NCBI RefSeq assembly: GCF_016744155.1
Contig: NZ_JADGEW010000003.1
Coordinates: forward strand, 176,431-223,441
Reading direction: 5' to 3'
Origin: Amphritea sp.
GTDB lineage: Bacteria; Pseudomonadota; Gammaproteobacteria; Pseudomonadales; Balneatricaceae
Length of the DNA: 47,011 nucleotides
Made by a program: the position numbers and the translations under genes. Below are positions 34,318 to 43,281 of the stretch, piece after piece (position 1 is the stretch's first letter; every line of letters starts with the position of its first letter). Below the pieces are notes generated by a model. That model searched no databases. It saw only the letters and a list, made by a program, of their open reading frames with translations, and had not been told where the DNA came from.

Positions 34318-35553
34318 TCAAAGTACCAGGTTTGTCAGAGCCATCACGGCCAGGTAACCGCAGGTATAGGCAATCAGCAGCCAGTGAATAAAGCGTAGAT
34401 AGGAGATGAAAGAGAGCCCTTCGAGTTTACTCAGCGCGATAACGCCGGCAGCAGAACCGACGATCAGAATCGAGCCGCCAACACCTACTGCGTAGGTCAG
34501 TCCCAGCCATTCAGCCTGGCTCATCTGGATATCTGATTGAAGAATCGCAGCGGTTAAAGGTACGTTATCAACCAATGCGGAGAGGATACCAATGAAGTAA
34601 TTGGCGACCGCAGGTGGCATATAGGTATAGAGTTCTGGCAGTAGTTCCAGTATTGATAGTTCTTTTAACATACCTACCAGCAGCAGAACGCCAAGGAAGA
34701 AGAGCAGCGTATCGAATTCGATTTCACGTACATATTCAAGCACGTTTGGGTTTTGTTCTTTACGGAAAAGGATCTGATGGACGATAAACATCAACGACAG
34801 TCCAAACAGAAACGTCAGAACCGGTGGGACTGAGAACATCACGCTCAGATACAGTGTGCTGAGAATAGTCAGCAGAAAGAGAGCGGCGATCAGTTTGTCC
34901 TGTTTCGCGATAGGCCGTTTAAACTTAGGGAGTGTAATTACCTCGTTACTACCCTGCATCAGAATCAGCGCTAAAATCGCAACGCCGATAATGGCTGGCA
35001 GAACCAGTAACATCAAATTGAGGATGGATACTTTTCCGTTGAGGAATATCATCAGGGTGGTGACGTCGCCAGTAATCAGCGAAACCCCGCCAGAGTTAAC
35101 GGCAAACACAATCAGTGCGGCAAACTTCAGGGTGTCTTTTGTCTCAAGCTTGAGTGAAGCTAGCAGTGACAGCATGATCAGAGATGCGGTGATGTTGTCT
35201 GCCAGGGAGGAGAACAAAAGCCCCAGCAGTGCGATCAGAATCATCAGGGTGCTGAGTTTCAACTCACTAGGCAGCATTCGATATACCAGCTGAGTAATCA
35301 AACCTTTTTCGTTGAGGTAGGCTACAAAGGTCATCGCGGCCATCAAAAACAGCCACAGAACGGCGATATCGAGTAGCTGTTCGTTAAGAGCCTCTTGAAT
35401 CAACTGAGGTGATTTTTCCGGGAATACAAAAGCAAGAATCCAGACCAGTGTGCCAATAAAGAGTGTGGATTTGGCTTTGTTCAGGTGAACAACATCTTCA
35501 AAAATGATCAGCAGAAAAGCGAGCGTGATCAGACTTAACAGCAAGTAATGCAT
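34318..35553 (-). CDS. nhaD: NhaD-type Na+/H+ antiporter
   Basis: The protein has 411 residues and about eleven hydrophobic segments. Conserved segments of the NhaD/ion transporter family include FEDVVHLNKAKSTLF near the N-terminus, SSLADNITASLIMLSLL (about 115-131), VNSGGVSLITGDVTTLM and SALVDNVPLTAAILQSD (about 330-346). The paired (L/A)(D)N motifs carry the acidic residues used for ion exchange. Such antiporters extrude Na+ or Li+ at the inner membrane, fitting a marine habitat. AGGGAACAG precedes the ATG. Confidence 0.85.
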   Translation of the reverse strand: MHYLLLSLITLAFLLIIFEDVVHLNKAKSTLFIGTLVWILAFVFPEKSPQLIQEALNEQLLDIAVLWLFLMAAMTFVAYLNEKGLITQLVYRMLPSELKLSTLMILIALLGLLFSSLADNITASLIMLSLLASLKLETKDTLKFAALIVFAVNSGGVSLITGDVTTLMIFLNGKVSILNLMLLVLPAIIGVAILALILMQGSNEVITLPKFKRPIAKQDKLIAALFLLTILSTLYLSVMFSVPPVLTFLFGLSLMFIVHQILFRKEQNPNVLEYVREIEFDTLLFFLGVLLLVGMLKELSILELLPELYTYMPPAVANYFIGILSALVDNVPLTAAILQSDIQMSQAEWLGLTYAVGVGGSILIVGSAAGVIALSKLEGLSFISYLRFIHWLLIAYTCGYLAVMALTNLVL

Positions 35554-35702
35554 CTCTGTTCCCTGTATCGAAAAATAGAAGATGGCTATTTTCTACTTTT
35601 GTATAGGGTGAATACAATAGATAAAGTGCTCAGTGGAGTTGGATTTTTAGGATTACTACTTTCGTGTGGGTGTCTCAGTACTATACTGATGGTCTTGGTT
35701 TA

Positions 35703-35751
35703 CGCGGGAATCCATGTAAGATAAGGGTAATTACTTATATGGATTCCTGCG
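35703..35751 (+). promoter_or_regulatory. 18-bp hairpin upstream of the aldehyde dehydrogenase gene
   Basis: The arms 35703-35720 and 35734-35751 can form 18 consecutive RNA pairs, of which 16 are Watson-Crick and two are G-U, around a 13-base loop. It sits 56 bases upstream of the next ATG. On the plus strand only the G-U pairs keep the stem unbroken. Confidence 0.55.
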
Positions 35752-35807
35752 TTAAGAGAGTTTTCACTGTAAGAATAAAATTATTAGAAAGATAGGGAAT
35801 AATAAAA

Positions 35808-37241
35808 ATGTCAGATTTACGCCTTTTTTATATTGATGGCAGCTGGGTAGCACCTGCTCAGAGTAACGATTTTGAGGTGATTAATCCCTCAAATGAAGAG
35901 GTGTGCGGCACTATCTCTTTGGGTGGTGAAGCCGATACCAATGCCGCGGTTGAAGCGGCCCGACAGGCTTTTGATAGCTGGAGTCAGACATCAAAAGATG
36001 AGCGTATTGTTCTTTTGGAAAAGCTGCTGAGCATATACAACAGCCGGGCAGATGAGATGGCTCTGGCTATTTCAACAGAGATGGGGGCGCCGATCGCCTT
36101 GTCTCGTACTGCTCAGTGTGGTGCCGGTGCTGCGCATATTAAAAACCTGATTCGTGCGCTGAAAGGCTATGAGTTTGAGCGTCCATTAAGTGAACGGGCG
36201 GCGGATAACCGAATTATTCATGAAGCCGTAGGTGTCTGTGCGTTGATCACACCCTGGAACTGGCCGATGAACCAGGTCACTCTGAAGGTCGTGGCTGCAT
36301 TGGCGACAGGCTGTACCATGGTGCTTAAACCCTCTGAAATCTCGCCACTGTCATCAATGCTATTTGCCGAGATGATAGATCAGGCTGGGTTCCCAGCAGG
36401 TGTGTTTAACCTTGTTAATGGTGATGGTCTGGGGGTTGGTTCACAGCTTTCAGGTCATCCGGAAGTCGATCTGGTATCTTTCACTGGTTCAACCCGGGCG
36501 GGTATCGCTATCTCAAAAAATGCAGCGGACACGGTTAAACGTGTGGCTCTGGAATTGGGAGGCAAGGGCGCTAATATTGTGTTTGCAGATGCAGACGAGA
36601 AGGCGGTAACCCGTGGTGTGCGACAGTGTTTCAATAACAGTGGTCAGTCGTGTAATGCACCGACCCGGATGCTGGTGGAACGGTCTCTCTATGAGGGTGC
36701 TGTTCAGGTAGCTGCAGACATCGCTGCTAAAACAACCGTTGATCGGTCTGAGATTGATGGGCGACATATTGGCCCGGTTGTTTCACAGATGCAGTTTGAC
36801 AAAATTCAGGCGCTGATTGAGACGGGCATTAGCGAAGGCGCACGGTTGGTTGCCGGCGGTCCTGGTAAGCCAGAAGGCTTGGAAAAGGGTTATTTTGTTA
36901 AGCCTACTGTGTTCGCTGATGTTAATAATCAGATGAGTATTGCCCGTGATGAAATTTTTGGTCCGGTACTGACGATTATTCCTTTTGATTCAGAGGAGGA
37001 AGCGATCAGTATAGCCAATGATACTCCTTATGGACTGACCAACTACCTTCAGACTCAGGATAGTGAGAAAGCCAATCGGGTTGCTCGTCGATTGCGTTCG
37101 GGTATGGTGCAGATTAACGGTACATTCCTGGGTGCTGGAGCTCCATTTGGGGGCTATAAGCAGTCGGGTAATGGTCGTGAAGGCGGAGTCTGGGGGCTTG
37201 AAGAGTTTCTTGAGGTAAAAGTGATCTCTGGTTGGAACTGA
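35808..37241 (+). CDS. Aldehyde dehydrogenase family protein
   Basis: The protein has 477 residues, the usual length. It contains the NAD(P)-binding and catalytic motifs: ITPWNWPMNQVTLK, FTGSTRAG, Glu249 in LELGGKG and Cys282 in NSGQSCNAP. It oxidises an aldehyde to an acid in the cytoplasm, but the specific substrate cannot be assigned. AGGGAA precedes the ATG, and an unusual hairpin lies upstream. It is divergent from nhaD and has no partner genes in its operon. Confidence 0.92.
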   Translation: MSDLRLFYIDGSWVAPAQSNDFEVINPSNEEVCGTISLGGEADTNAAVEAARQAFDSWSQTSKDERIVLLEKLLSIYNSRADEMALAISTEMGAPIALSRTAQCGAGAAHIKNLIRALKGYEFERPLSERAADNRIIHEAVGVCALITPWNWPMNQVTLKVVAALATGCTMVLKPSEISPLSSMLFAEMIDQAGFPAGVFNLVNGDGLGVGSQLSGHPEVDLVSFTGSTRAGIAISKNAADTVKRVALELGGKGANIVFADADEKAVTRGVRQCFNNSGQSCNAPTRMLVERSLYEGAVQVAADIAAKTTVDRSEIDGRHIGPVVSQMQFDKIQALIETGISEGARLVAGGPGKPEGLEKGYFVKPTVFADVNNQMSIARDEIFGPVLTIIPFDSEEEAISIANDTPYGLTNYLQTQDSEKANRVARRLRSGMVQINGTFLGAGAPFGGYKQSGNGREGGVWGLEEFLEVKVISGWN

Positions 37242-37264
37242 TACCGAAGTTATAAGTTTAAGAG

Positions 37265-37298
37265 TAGGCTCCGTCGCGATCGCTCGTGACGGAGCCTA
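37265..37298. terminator. Terminator-like hairpin between ALDH and FUSC genes
   Basis: TAGGCTCCGTC (37265-37275) and GACGGAGCCTA (37288-37298) are perfect 11-bp arms around a 12-base loop. It lies between converging genes; the T-tract is weak. Confidence 0.7.
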
Positions 37299-37339
37299 TT
37301 GCGTTATTGAGGCTTAATTGTTCTGAGTGTGCCTCGGCT

Positions 37340-38413
37340 TTATCTTAACGCTGTCCACTTTTGAATTGTCTGAATAAATCTTGGGTGGTGAATAATCCAG
37401 CCGCCGACGTATCCAATAAAACTCCCCAAAGCTATATCAAAAATACGGTTTAGTATCAGTTGGTTAGGCTCTGCTGTGGCAACGGTTGCCTCAGCGAATA
37501 TCACCGTAAGTGGGGTAATGAAAATTACCGCTAACCCATAATTTCGCGTGATCAGAAGTTCGATGATAAAGGTCAGTATCAGGATTAACCCCGCCAGCCC
37601 CCATGGCCCGGGTGCAAGTGAAAAAATCATCCAGGCGAGCGCCATCCCGATGATTGTGCCAAATATTCTGTGAATATTTCGCTGCCAGATTGCCCGAAAA
37701 GTTGCCCCCTGCATGATTGCAGCCGTCGAGATTGGAACCCAGTAAGGGTTTTCCAGGTTAGTCAGTAACGCTAGCAGATAGCCCCCGCCGACAAAGATAC
37801 TGATAACGGCTGATTCAATGCTGATGGCTAAGATGTGATGGTCTTCAGTCTCACTGGGCTTTATGTCTATATTTTTAGAGAAAAATTTCTGAGCGAACCC
37901 GTAGCTAAGAGCTAGCAGGCAGGCCCACATGGAGCCAAACATCAGTATGCCGGTCCGTTCTGCCGTCAGAGAGATGTCAAAAGGGAGAGTCCGGGCGAGA
38001 CATGCGGCAACGATGAAGAAGAAACTCGCCGGGGGTGGGACTGAGTAAAATCTGCAAATAGTTGTCGCTAGAAATACAGTCAGTAGGAGTGTGAAAGCCG
38101 ACAGATACGGGTCGAAGCTTGTTAATACGCCGAGAGCAAAGCTTAATGAAAACCCAAAAGCGCAGGTGGTCAGGGTCATCATGCGATGGGAGATGTTAGT
38201 TTGTCGCATGTAGAGAATTATCAAGCCCCCCATGCAGCCCAGCATGCCTGCTGAAAACTCTCCTAACCAGGCGGCAAAAAACGCAGGCATGCCAACGCTA
38301 AGGGCTGAAACTACCAGGTAGCCTAATGGGCGTTTGTGGTCATTCCACTCAAATAAAGGCTTTATCTGGTTCCAGAATTTAAGTCGCAAAGTGGGTTGAG
38401 AGTCTGTGCTCAA
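37340..38413 (-). CDS. FUSC-family membrane protein
   Basis: The protein has 357 residues from a TTG start with AGGA upstream; no ATG is near. About ten hydrophobic segments and the FUSC signature (NPYWVPISTAAIMQG, RNIHRIFGTIIGMALAWM) are visible. It is a short member of the family that includes YccS and AaeB-type aromatic acid exporters, which are about twice as long. It probably exports small aromatic or organic acids at the inner membrane; the substrate is unknown. Confidence 0.85.
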   Translation of the reverse strand: MSTDSQPTLRLKFWNQIKPLFEWNDHKRPLGYLVVSALSVGMPAFFAAWLGEFSAGMLGCMGGLIILYMRQTNISHRMMTLTTCAFGFSLSFALGVLTSFDPYLSAFTLLLTVFLATTICRFYSVPPPASFFFIVAACLARTLPFDISLTAERTGILMFGSMWACLLALSYGFAQKFFSKNIDIKPSETEDHHILAISIESAVISIFVGGGYLLALLTNLENPYWVPISTAAIMQGATFRAIWQRNIHRIFGTIIGMALAWMIFSLAPGPWGLAGLILILTFIIELLITRNYGLAVIFITPLTVIFAEATVATAEPNQLILNRIFDIALGSFIGYVGGWIIHHPRFIQTIQKWTALR

Positions 38414-38533
38414 TTAGTATTTTCCTAGTGAATGTGTCTCTTTAGTAATGATATATAAGCTATTGTTTATATTATCAATGTGTGTTTTTTGTTTGGTCGT
38501 TTTTAGAGAGGCTTTGCTATCTTTCTTTGCCCG

Positions 38534-38944
38534 TTAAATCGATACTGAAATATACCATTTAGGCTTTATAGCGGAGCAATCAGTTATTTCGTTATTGTCT
38601 AAATAGGCAGCTGAATCTAACACAGTTCCCTCTGTTGATGTGCGTTTAAAAACCACCCAGTGCCAGAAGGGTTTGCCGTTCTCGTAATGGTGTTTGATAG
38701 CGAGTAATGCGATATCTGGCAGCGCTTCCCATGAGGTGAAAATTGATTCGTCAGCTGAGGTTTTTACACCATAGGCATCTAGTAAGCGTCGCATATACTC
38801 TGTATCGCTGAACAGCGCCTCATCGGTTGCGAAGATGCCGATAGCGTTCGCTTTAGCTTTTACCTCGGCGTATGACAAGCCAAGGATGTTGGCAGCAGAG
38901 GCAATGCCGCACCCGGTCACTTCTTCTTGAATAACGACGGACAT
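38534..38944 (-). CDS. Stand-alone peptidase C39-like protein
   Basis: The protein has 136 residues. QEEVTGCGIASAANILGLSY has the Gln6 and Cys12 arrangement of C39 cysteine peptidases, and His95 (FWHWVVFKR) and Asp110 (VLDSA) complete a possible triad. Members usually sit in bacteriocin ABC exporters; this one is free, cytoplasmic-looking, and has no ABC or membrane part. GAGGTAAAG precedes the ATG. No bacteriocin precursor or exporter is nearby, so the substrate is unknown. Confidence 0.75.
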   Translation of the reverse strand: MSVVIQEEVTGCGIASAANILGLSYAEVKAKANAIGIFATDEALFSDTEYMRRLLDAYGVKTSADESIFTSWEALPDIALLAIKHHYENGKPFWHWVVFKRTSTEGTVLDSAAYLDNNEITDCSAIKPKWYISVSI

Positions 38945-39033
38945 CTTTACCTCGAATCAGAATAGTTAAAATGCGAAAAAAAACCGCACATCCTTATGAG
39001 AGATGTGCGGCGGGAGTTCTATATTAAGCTTTC

Positions 39034-41169
39034 TTAACCTCTTTTCCAGCTGTGAAACTTCTCTAGCCAGCTGAGAATCTTTTGTGGAGCATGCTTTTTC
39101 TTCCATTCACCGGCGACAAAGCGGTTAGCTTCATTGAGCGTTGGGTAAGCGTGTAGTGTGCCGAGGATCTTGTTTAGTCCTAGTTTGTTTTTCATCGCCA
39201 GAGCGAACTCAGGTAGCATCTCAGCAGCGTGTTCACCAACCAGCGTCACTCCAATGATCTTATCGCTGCCGGGCTTCAGTAGGACTTTGACAAAGCCGTA
39301 GGCGGCCTCGTCAGTGATTGCACGGTCAAGTTCATCGAGGTTATATCTAACCGCTTCATAAGCAACCCCCTGATCAATCGCTTGTTTCTCGTTCAGGCCT
39401 ATCCGGGCGACTTCCGGGCTGGTGTAGGTGGTGAAGGGGATGAATGAATAATCAATTTTGAATTTCTTAAACTGACCAAACAGCGCGTTGACTGAGGCAT
39501 ACCAGGCCTGATGGGCTGCCGCATGGGTAAATTGATAGGGCCCAATCACATCGCCGCAGGCAAGAATGTTGGGTATCCGGGTACGCAGATAGTCGTCTAC
39601 CTCAATAGTTCCACCGGGTGCTGCTGTGATGCCTAGTTCTTCAAGTCCAAAGCCGGTTACATTGGCTGTGCGGCCAGTCGCGACCAGTAGTTTGTCAAAC
39701 CCGATACGTTTTTCCTGATCATTGTGACGGCATACCAGTTCATAACCCTGTTCAGTTACCTGAAAGCGAACCGGTGTATGGCCAGAGCAGATATGGATGC
39801 CGTCCTGTGTGAGGCGTTCCTCAACAACCGTGGCGGCATCCCGGTCTTCTCGGGTTAATACCTGGCTGCCACGAAATAATATGGAAACGTCGCTACCGAG
39901 TCTGGCAAAGCACTGCCCAAGCTCGCAACCAATCGCTCCAGCGCCCAATACCAGTAGACGATCTGGGCGTTCACGCAGTGCCCAGATGGTATCTGAGGTC
40001 AAAGGTTCGACCAGTTCAATGCCGGGAATAGGTGGCATCGCGGGGCGTGCGCCCGTAGCGATGACTATATTTTGCGTTTTAAGGGTCTGACCGTTTACCT
40101 CTACTTCCCAGGGGCTAATGATTTTAGCGCTTCCGGTTACACAGTCGACGCCCAGGGATTCATAACGCTCAATTGAATCATGGGGTTCGATCGTCTGGAT
40201 GACCCGTTGAACCCGATCCATTACTTCAGCGAAGTCGTATTCAACTTCAGCATTGCGGATACCCAGGTCTCTTGCATCACGGACGTCGGCGAGAAAGTGC
40301 GTTGTTCTGATTAATGCTTTTGACGGTACGCAGCCGGTATTGAGGCAATCGCCGCCCATCTTATGGCGCTCAATCAGGGTGACTTTGGCTTTCGTAGCTG
40401 CGGCGATATAGGAAGTGACTAGACCGCCAGCGCCGGCGCCGATGACTACCATGTTGGTGTCAAATTTCTTAGGTTTGCTGTACTGGCTATACACTTTGCG
40501 TTTTTGCATAACGCCGACGATAGCTTTGGCAATCCAGGGAAATATGCCCAGAAGGCAGAAGGATAGGATGAGTCCGGGAGAGAGAATGTCGCCGGGCTGT
40601 TCAATGGCGGCCAGCTGTGTGCCGGCATTAACAAATATGGCGGTACCAGGCAGCATGCCCAGCTGACTTACCCAATAGAAAGTACCAGCTTTCATGCGGG
40701 TTAAGCCCATAACGGCATTGATAACGAAAAATGGAAACAGTGGTACTAGTCTCAGTGTAAACAGATAGGAGATGCCGTCTTTCTCAATACCCCGGTTAAC
40801 GGGATCGATATAATTGGAAAACTTACTGCTTAGCGGCTCGCGGAACAGATATCGCGCTACTAGGAATGCCAGAGTCGCGCCGATGGCGCTGGCGAAAGAT
40901 ACTAGTATCAGGCCGGTGAATAGGCCAAAAATCGCACCACCTACGAGGGTCATGACCACTGCGCCAGGAAGGGAGAGGGCGGTGACCGTGATGTAGATCA
41001 GCACAAAGGCGCCGATAGCCAGCAGAGTATTCTCAGAGACCCAGCTTTGCAGGCTGTTTTGCTGAGATTTGATATATTCCAGATTCAGATAGTTGCCAAG
41101 ATCAAAGATAAAAAATGAACTGATCAGGGCCGCTAATATCAGGATAAGAATTATTTTTTTACTATTCAT
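39034..41169 (-). CDS. TVP38/DedA-type membrane domain fused to a pyridine nucleotide-disulfide reductase
   Basis: The ATG at 41169 is chosen over a TTG at 41175; the product has 711 residues. Residues 1-225 carry five or so membrane segments of the TVP38/TMEM64 (SNARE-associated) type. From about 240 there is a flavoprotein disulfide reductase with VVIGAGAGGLVTS, redox pair GGDCLNTGCVPSK (about 275-287), an NAD(P) motif GAGAIGCELG and a C-terminal HAYPTLNEA (His/Glu pair). It resembles mercuric or lipoamide reductase-like enzymes tethered to the membrane. No mer genes are near. Confidence 0.88.
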   Translation of the reverse strand: MNSKKIILILILAALISSFFIFDLGNYLNLEYIKSQQNSLQSWVSENTLLAIGAFVLIYITVTALSLPGAVVMTLVGGAIFGLFTGLILVSFASAIGATLAFLVARYLFREPLSSKFSNYIDPVNRGIEKDGISYLFTLRLVPLFPFFVINAVMGLTRMKAGTFYWVSQLGMLPGTAIFVNAGTQLAAIEQPGDILSPGLILSFCLLGIFPWIAKAIVGVMQKRKVYSQYSKPKKFDTNMVVIGAGAGGLVTSYIAAATKAKVTLIERHKMGGDCLNTGCVPSKALIRTTHFLADVRDARDLGIRNAEVEYDFAEVMDRVQRVIQTIEPHDSIERYESLGVDCVTGSAKIISPWEVEVNGQTLKTQNIVIATGARPAMPPIPGIELVEPLTSDTIWALRERPDRLLVLGAGAIGCELGQCFARLGSDVSILFRGSQVLTREDRDAATVVEERLTQDGIHICSGHTPVRFQVTEQGYELVCRHNDQEKRIGFDKLLVATGRTANVTGFGLEELGITAAPGGTIEVDDYLRTRIPNILACGDVIGPYQFTHAAAHQAWYASVNALFGQFKKFKIDYSFIPFTTYTSPEVARIGLNEKQAIDQGVAYEAVRYNLDELDRAITDEAAYGFVKVLLKPGSDKIIGVTLVGEHAAEMLPEFALAMKNKLGLNKILGTLHAYPTLNEANRFVAGEWKKKHAPQKILSWLEKFHSWKRG

Positions 41170-41309
41170 AAACAAATCTGCTCTGCGGGTGGTGGTAAGG
41201 TTTTGGGGATAGTCGCATAGAAACCTGAAAGCATCCTGAAATATGATTATAACTGTCTGTATAGGTTCAATTTATTATTTAATGGCTATTGAAGATACGG
41301 ACAATAAAA

Positions 41310-41353
41310 AAGGCCTTTTACCGATTCCTTTAAAGAGGAGTGTAAAAGGCCTT
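41310..41353 (-). terminator. Terminator after folD
   Basis: AAGGCCTTTTAC (41310-41321) pairs with GTAAAAGGCCTT (41342-41353) over 12 bp. On the minus strand the hairpin is followed by T residues, so it ends folD. Confidence 0.85.
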
Positions 41354-41370
41354 ATCCTGACAATCACGAA

Positions 41371-42222
41371 TTAATCGTTGTTATTTGCGGCTTCCAGCGT
41401 ATTTTCCATCAGAGTAGCCACTGTCATTGGTCCTACGCCACCGGGTACCGGTGTTATCCAGCCAGCTCTCTCGGCTGCGATGTCATACTCTACATCGCCC
41501 ACTAAACGGCCATCTTCAAGGCGATTGATGCCCACATCGATAACCATCGCGCCGGGCTTAATCCATTCACCCTTTACCAGACCCGGAATACCAACGCCGA
41601 CGACAACGATATCAGCGCGTTGTACGTGACCGGCAAGATCTTTGGTGAAGCGGTGGGTGGTGGTTGTAGTGCAGCCTGCCAGTAGTAGCTCAAGCGTCAT
41701 TGGGCGGCCAACAATATTAGACGCGCCGACAATCACTGCATCTTTACCGCGAACGGTCTCGCCGGTTGATTCAAGTAGTGTCATTACCCCCTTTGGCGTG
41801 CAAGGGCGCAGTGCTGGCATGCGTTGAGCCAGGCGTCCGAGGTTAAAGGGATGGAAACCATCAACATCTTTATCAGGGCGGATGCGTTCAAGGATCTCAT
41901 TCGCTTCGAGATGCTCAGGAAGTGGGAGTTGAACCAGAATGCCGTCAACCTTTGGGTCTGCATTGAGCTTATCTACCAGTTCCAACAATGGTTGTTGACT
42001 GGTTTCTGCTGGCAGATCGTAAGAGACGGATTCAATACCTACTTCTTTACAGGCATTTTTCTTGTTTCTGACATAAACCTGAGAGGCTGGATCAAAGCCT
42101 ACCAGTACAACAGCCAGGCAGGGGGCGCGTTTACCCGATTCAATACGGGCCTTTACACCAACTGCAACCTGTTCACGGACATTTCGGGCAATCTGCTTGC
42201 CATCGATTATCTGAGCGCTCAT
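41371..42222 (-). CDS. folD: Bifunctional methylenetetrahydrofolate dehydrogenase/cyclohydrolase
   Basis: The start at 42222 ([12 protein letters not shown]) aligns with known FolD starts; in-frame ATG at 42246 is possible. The 283-residue protein has [14 protein letters not shown] (catalytic Lys region, about 50-63), [10 protein letters not shown] and [18 protein letters not shown] and [13 protein letters not shown]. FolD interconverts 5,10-methylene- and 10-formyl-tetrahydrofolate for purine and formylmethionine synthesis in the cytoplasm. It is transcribed away from the tRNA cluster. Confidence 0.96.
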   Translation of the reverse strand: MSAQIIDGKQIARNVREQVAVGVKARIESGKRAPCLAVVLVGFDPASQVYVRNKKNACKEVGIESVSYDLPAETSQQPLLELVDKLNADPKVDGILVQLPLPEHLEANEILERIRPDKDVDGFHPFNLGRLAQRMPALRPCTPKGVMTLLESTGETVRGKDAVIVGASNIVGRPMTLELLLAGCTTTTTHRFTKDLAGHVQRADIVVVGVGIPGLVKGEWIKPGAMVIDVGINRLEDGRLVGDVEYDIAAERAGWITPVPGGVGPMTVATLMENTLEAANNND

Positions 42223-42599
42223 CTTTCGAATGTTATCCTCAGTCATATTTTTGATGGCGCGGATTGTCTCATGGTTGCGGTTTTCCTCCAAGGGGTATTC
42301 CCCGGCGGGATCTGTTTATTTGAGGTGGTTGAATTTTTAGCCTGGCATAGCGAAATGGTGCTTAAGTAAGCTGAGGCTATATGCTTTTTTAAGCTGCCTT
42401 TTAGCAACGGTTCTAAACAGTGTAGAGAGGGGATCTATGGGCTTCTTAATTTGTCTAAGTTTCTTATTTCCTTAAAAAAATATAAAAAGGGTGTTGACGG
42501 ACTATAAAGCGATATATATTATGCGCTCCACCTTGAAGAGAGGCAGGCAACGCACCTAGGTGTCGTTACTCAATTCTTAACAAGGTCGGGCAGTGTCAG
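42223..42599. other. Spacer between folD and the tRNA cluster
   Basis: No protein gene is supported. It contains the folD promoter on one side and a strong tRNA promoter at 42494-42522 on the other. Confidence 0.6.
42494..42522 (+). promoter_or_regulatory. tRNA cluster promoter
   Basis: TTGACG (42494-42499) and TATTAT (42517-42522) are separated by 17 bases, followed by a GC-rich discriminator (GCGCTCC), typical of growth-rate-controlled stable RNA promoters. Confidence 0.7.
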
Positions 42600-42675
42600 G
42601 CGCCCGTAGCTCAATGGATAGAGCACTCGCCTTCTAAGCGAGCGGTTGCAGGTTCGACCCCTGCCGGGCGCGCCA
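42600..42675 (+). tRNA. tRNA-Arg (TCT)
   Basis: A complete cloverleaf with 7-bp acceptor stem, anticodon stem CTCGC/GCGAG around CTTCTAA, TTCGACC T-loop region and encoded CCA. The anticodon is TCT. It opens an Arg-His-Leu-His cluster upstream of tig, an order also known from pseudomonads. Confidence 0.97.
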
Positions 42676-42706
42676 GTAAGGTCTGACGAAAAAGTGTATT
42701 GATATG

Positions 42707-42782
42707 GTGGGCGTAGCTCAGTTGGTAGAGCTCCGGATTGTGATTCCGGCGGTCGTGGGTTCAAACCCCATCGTCCACCCCA
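42707..42782 (+). tRNA. tRNA-His (GTG), copy 1
   Basis: Acceptor GTGGGCG/CGTCCAC, anticodon loop TTGTGAT (GTG), encoded CCA. A G at 42706 can serve as the G-1 that pairs with the discriminator C, as histidine tRNAs need. Confidence 0.97.
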
Positions 42783-42839
42783 ATACATCGTCATAGGGAA
42801 TCTTTACCAATTTCCTGTTTTATGACAAAATTGTTTTAT

Positions 42840-42924
42840 GCGAGTGTGGCGGAATTGGTAGACGCGCTGGTTTTAGGTACCAGTATCTTACGGTGTGGGA
42901 GTTCGAGTCTCCCCACTCGCACCA
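42840..42924 (+). tRNA. tRNA-Leu (TAG)
   Basis: Acceptor GCGAGTG/CACTCGC, anticodon loop TTTAGGT (TAG) and a long variable arm (TATCTTACGGTGTG) as class II leucine tRNAs have; CCA is encoded. Confidence 0.97.
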
Positions 42925-42951
42925 TTTATCTTCCTCGGAAGTGCCTCTTTG

Positions 42952-43027
42952 GTGGGCGTAGCTCAGTTGGTAGAGCTCCGGATTGTGATTCCGGCGGTCG
43001 TGGGTTCAAACCCCATCGTCCACCCCA
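42952..43027 (+). tRNA. tRNA-His (GTG), copy 2
   Basis: Identical in sequence to the copy at 42707-42782, with the same G-1 and CCA. The identity extends a few bases on both sides (TGG... before, AATAC after). Confidence 0.97.
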
Positions 43028-43281
43028 ATACCTCATTGTTTTCTAGTAATTTTCCTCTCTATTTCTTTTGCAAAATATACTACCCTTTTGATTTGTTTCG
43101 AATTTGCTCTGCATCCATTGATATTCAACGCTTTTCACTTGACTAATAGCACCGGTTCCCGGACAATTTCGGCCTTTAGAAATTCTGGTACCTGCTGTGC
43201 CGGTCTTCTGTAAACAGAAGGCATAAATAGCGGGTCAATTTTCAGATTTGTAACGATACAAATAATTTTGTGAGGAATTCC

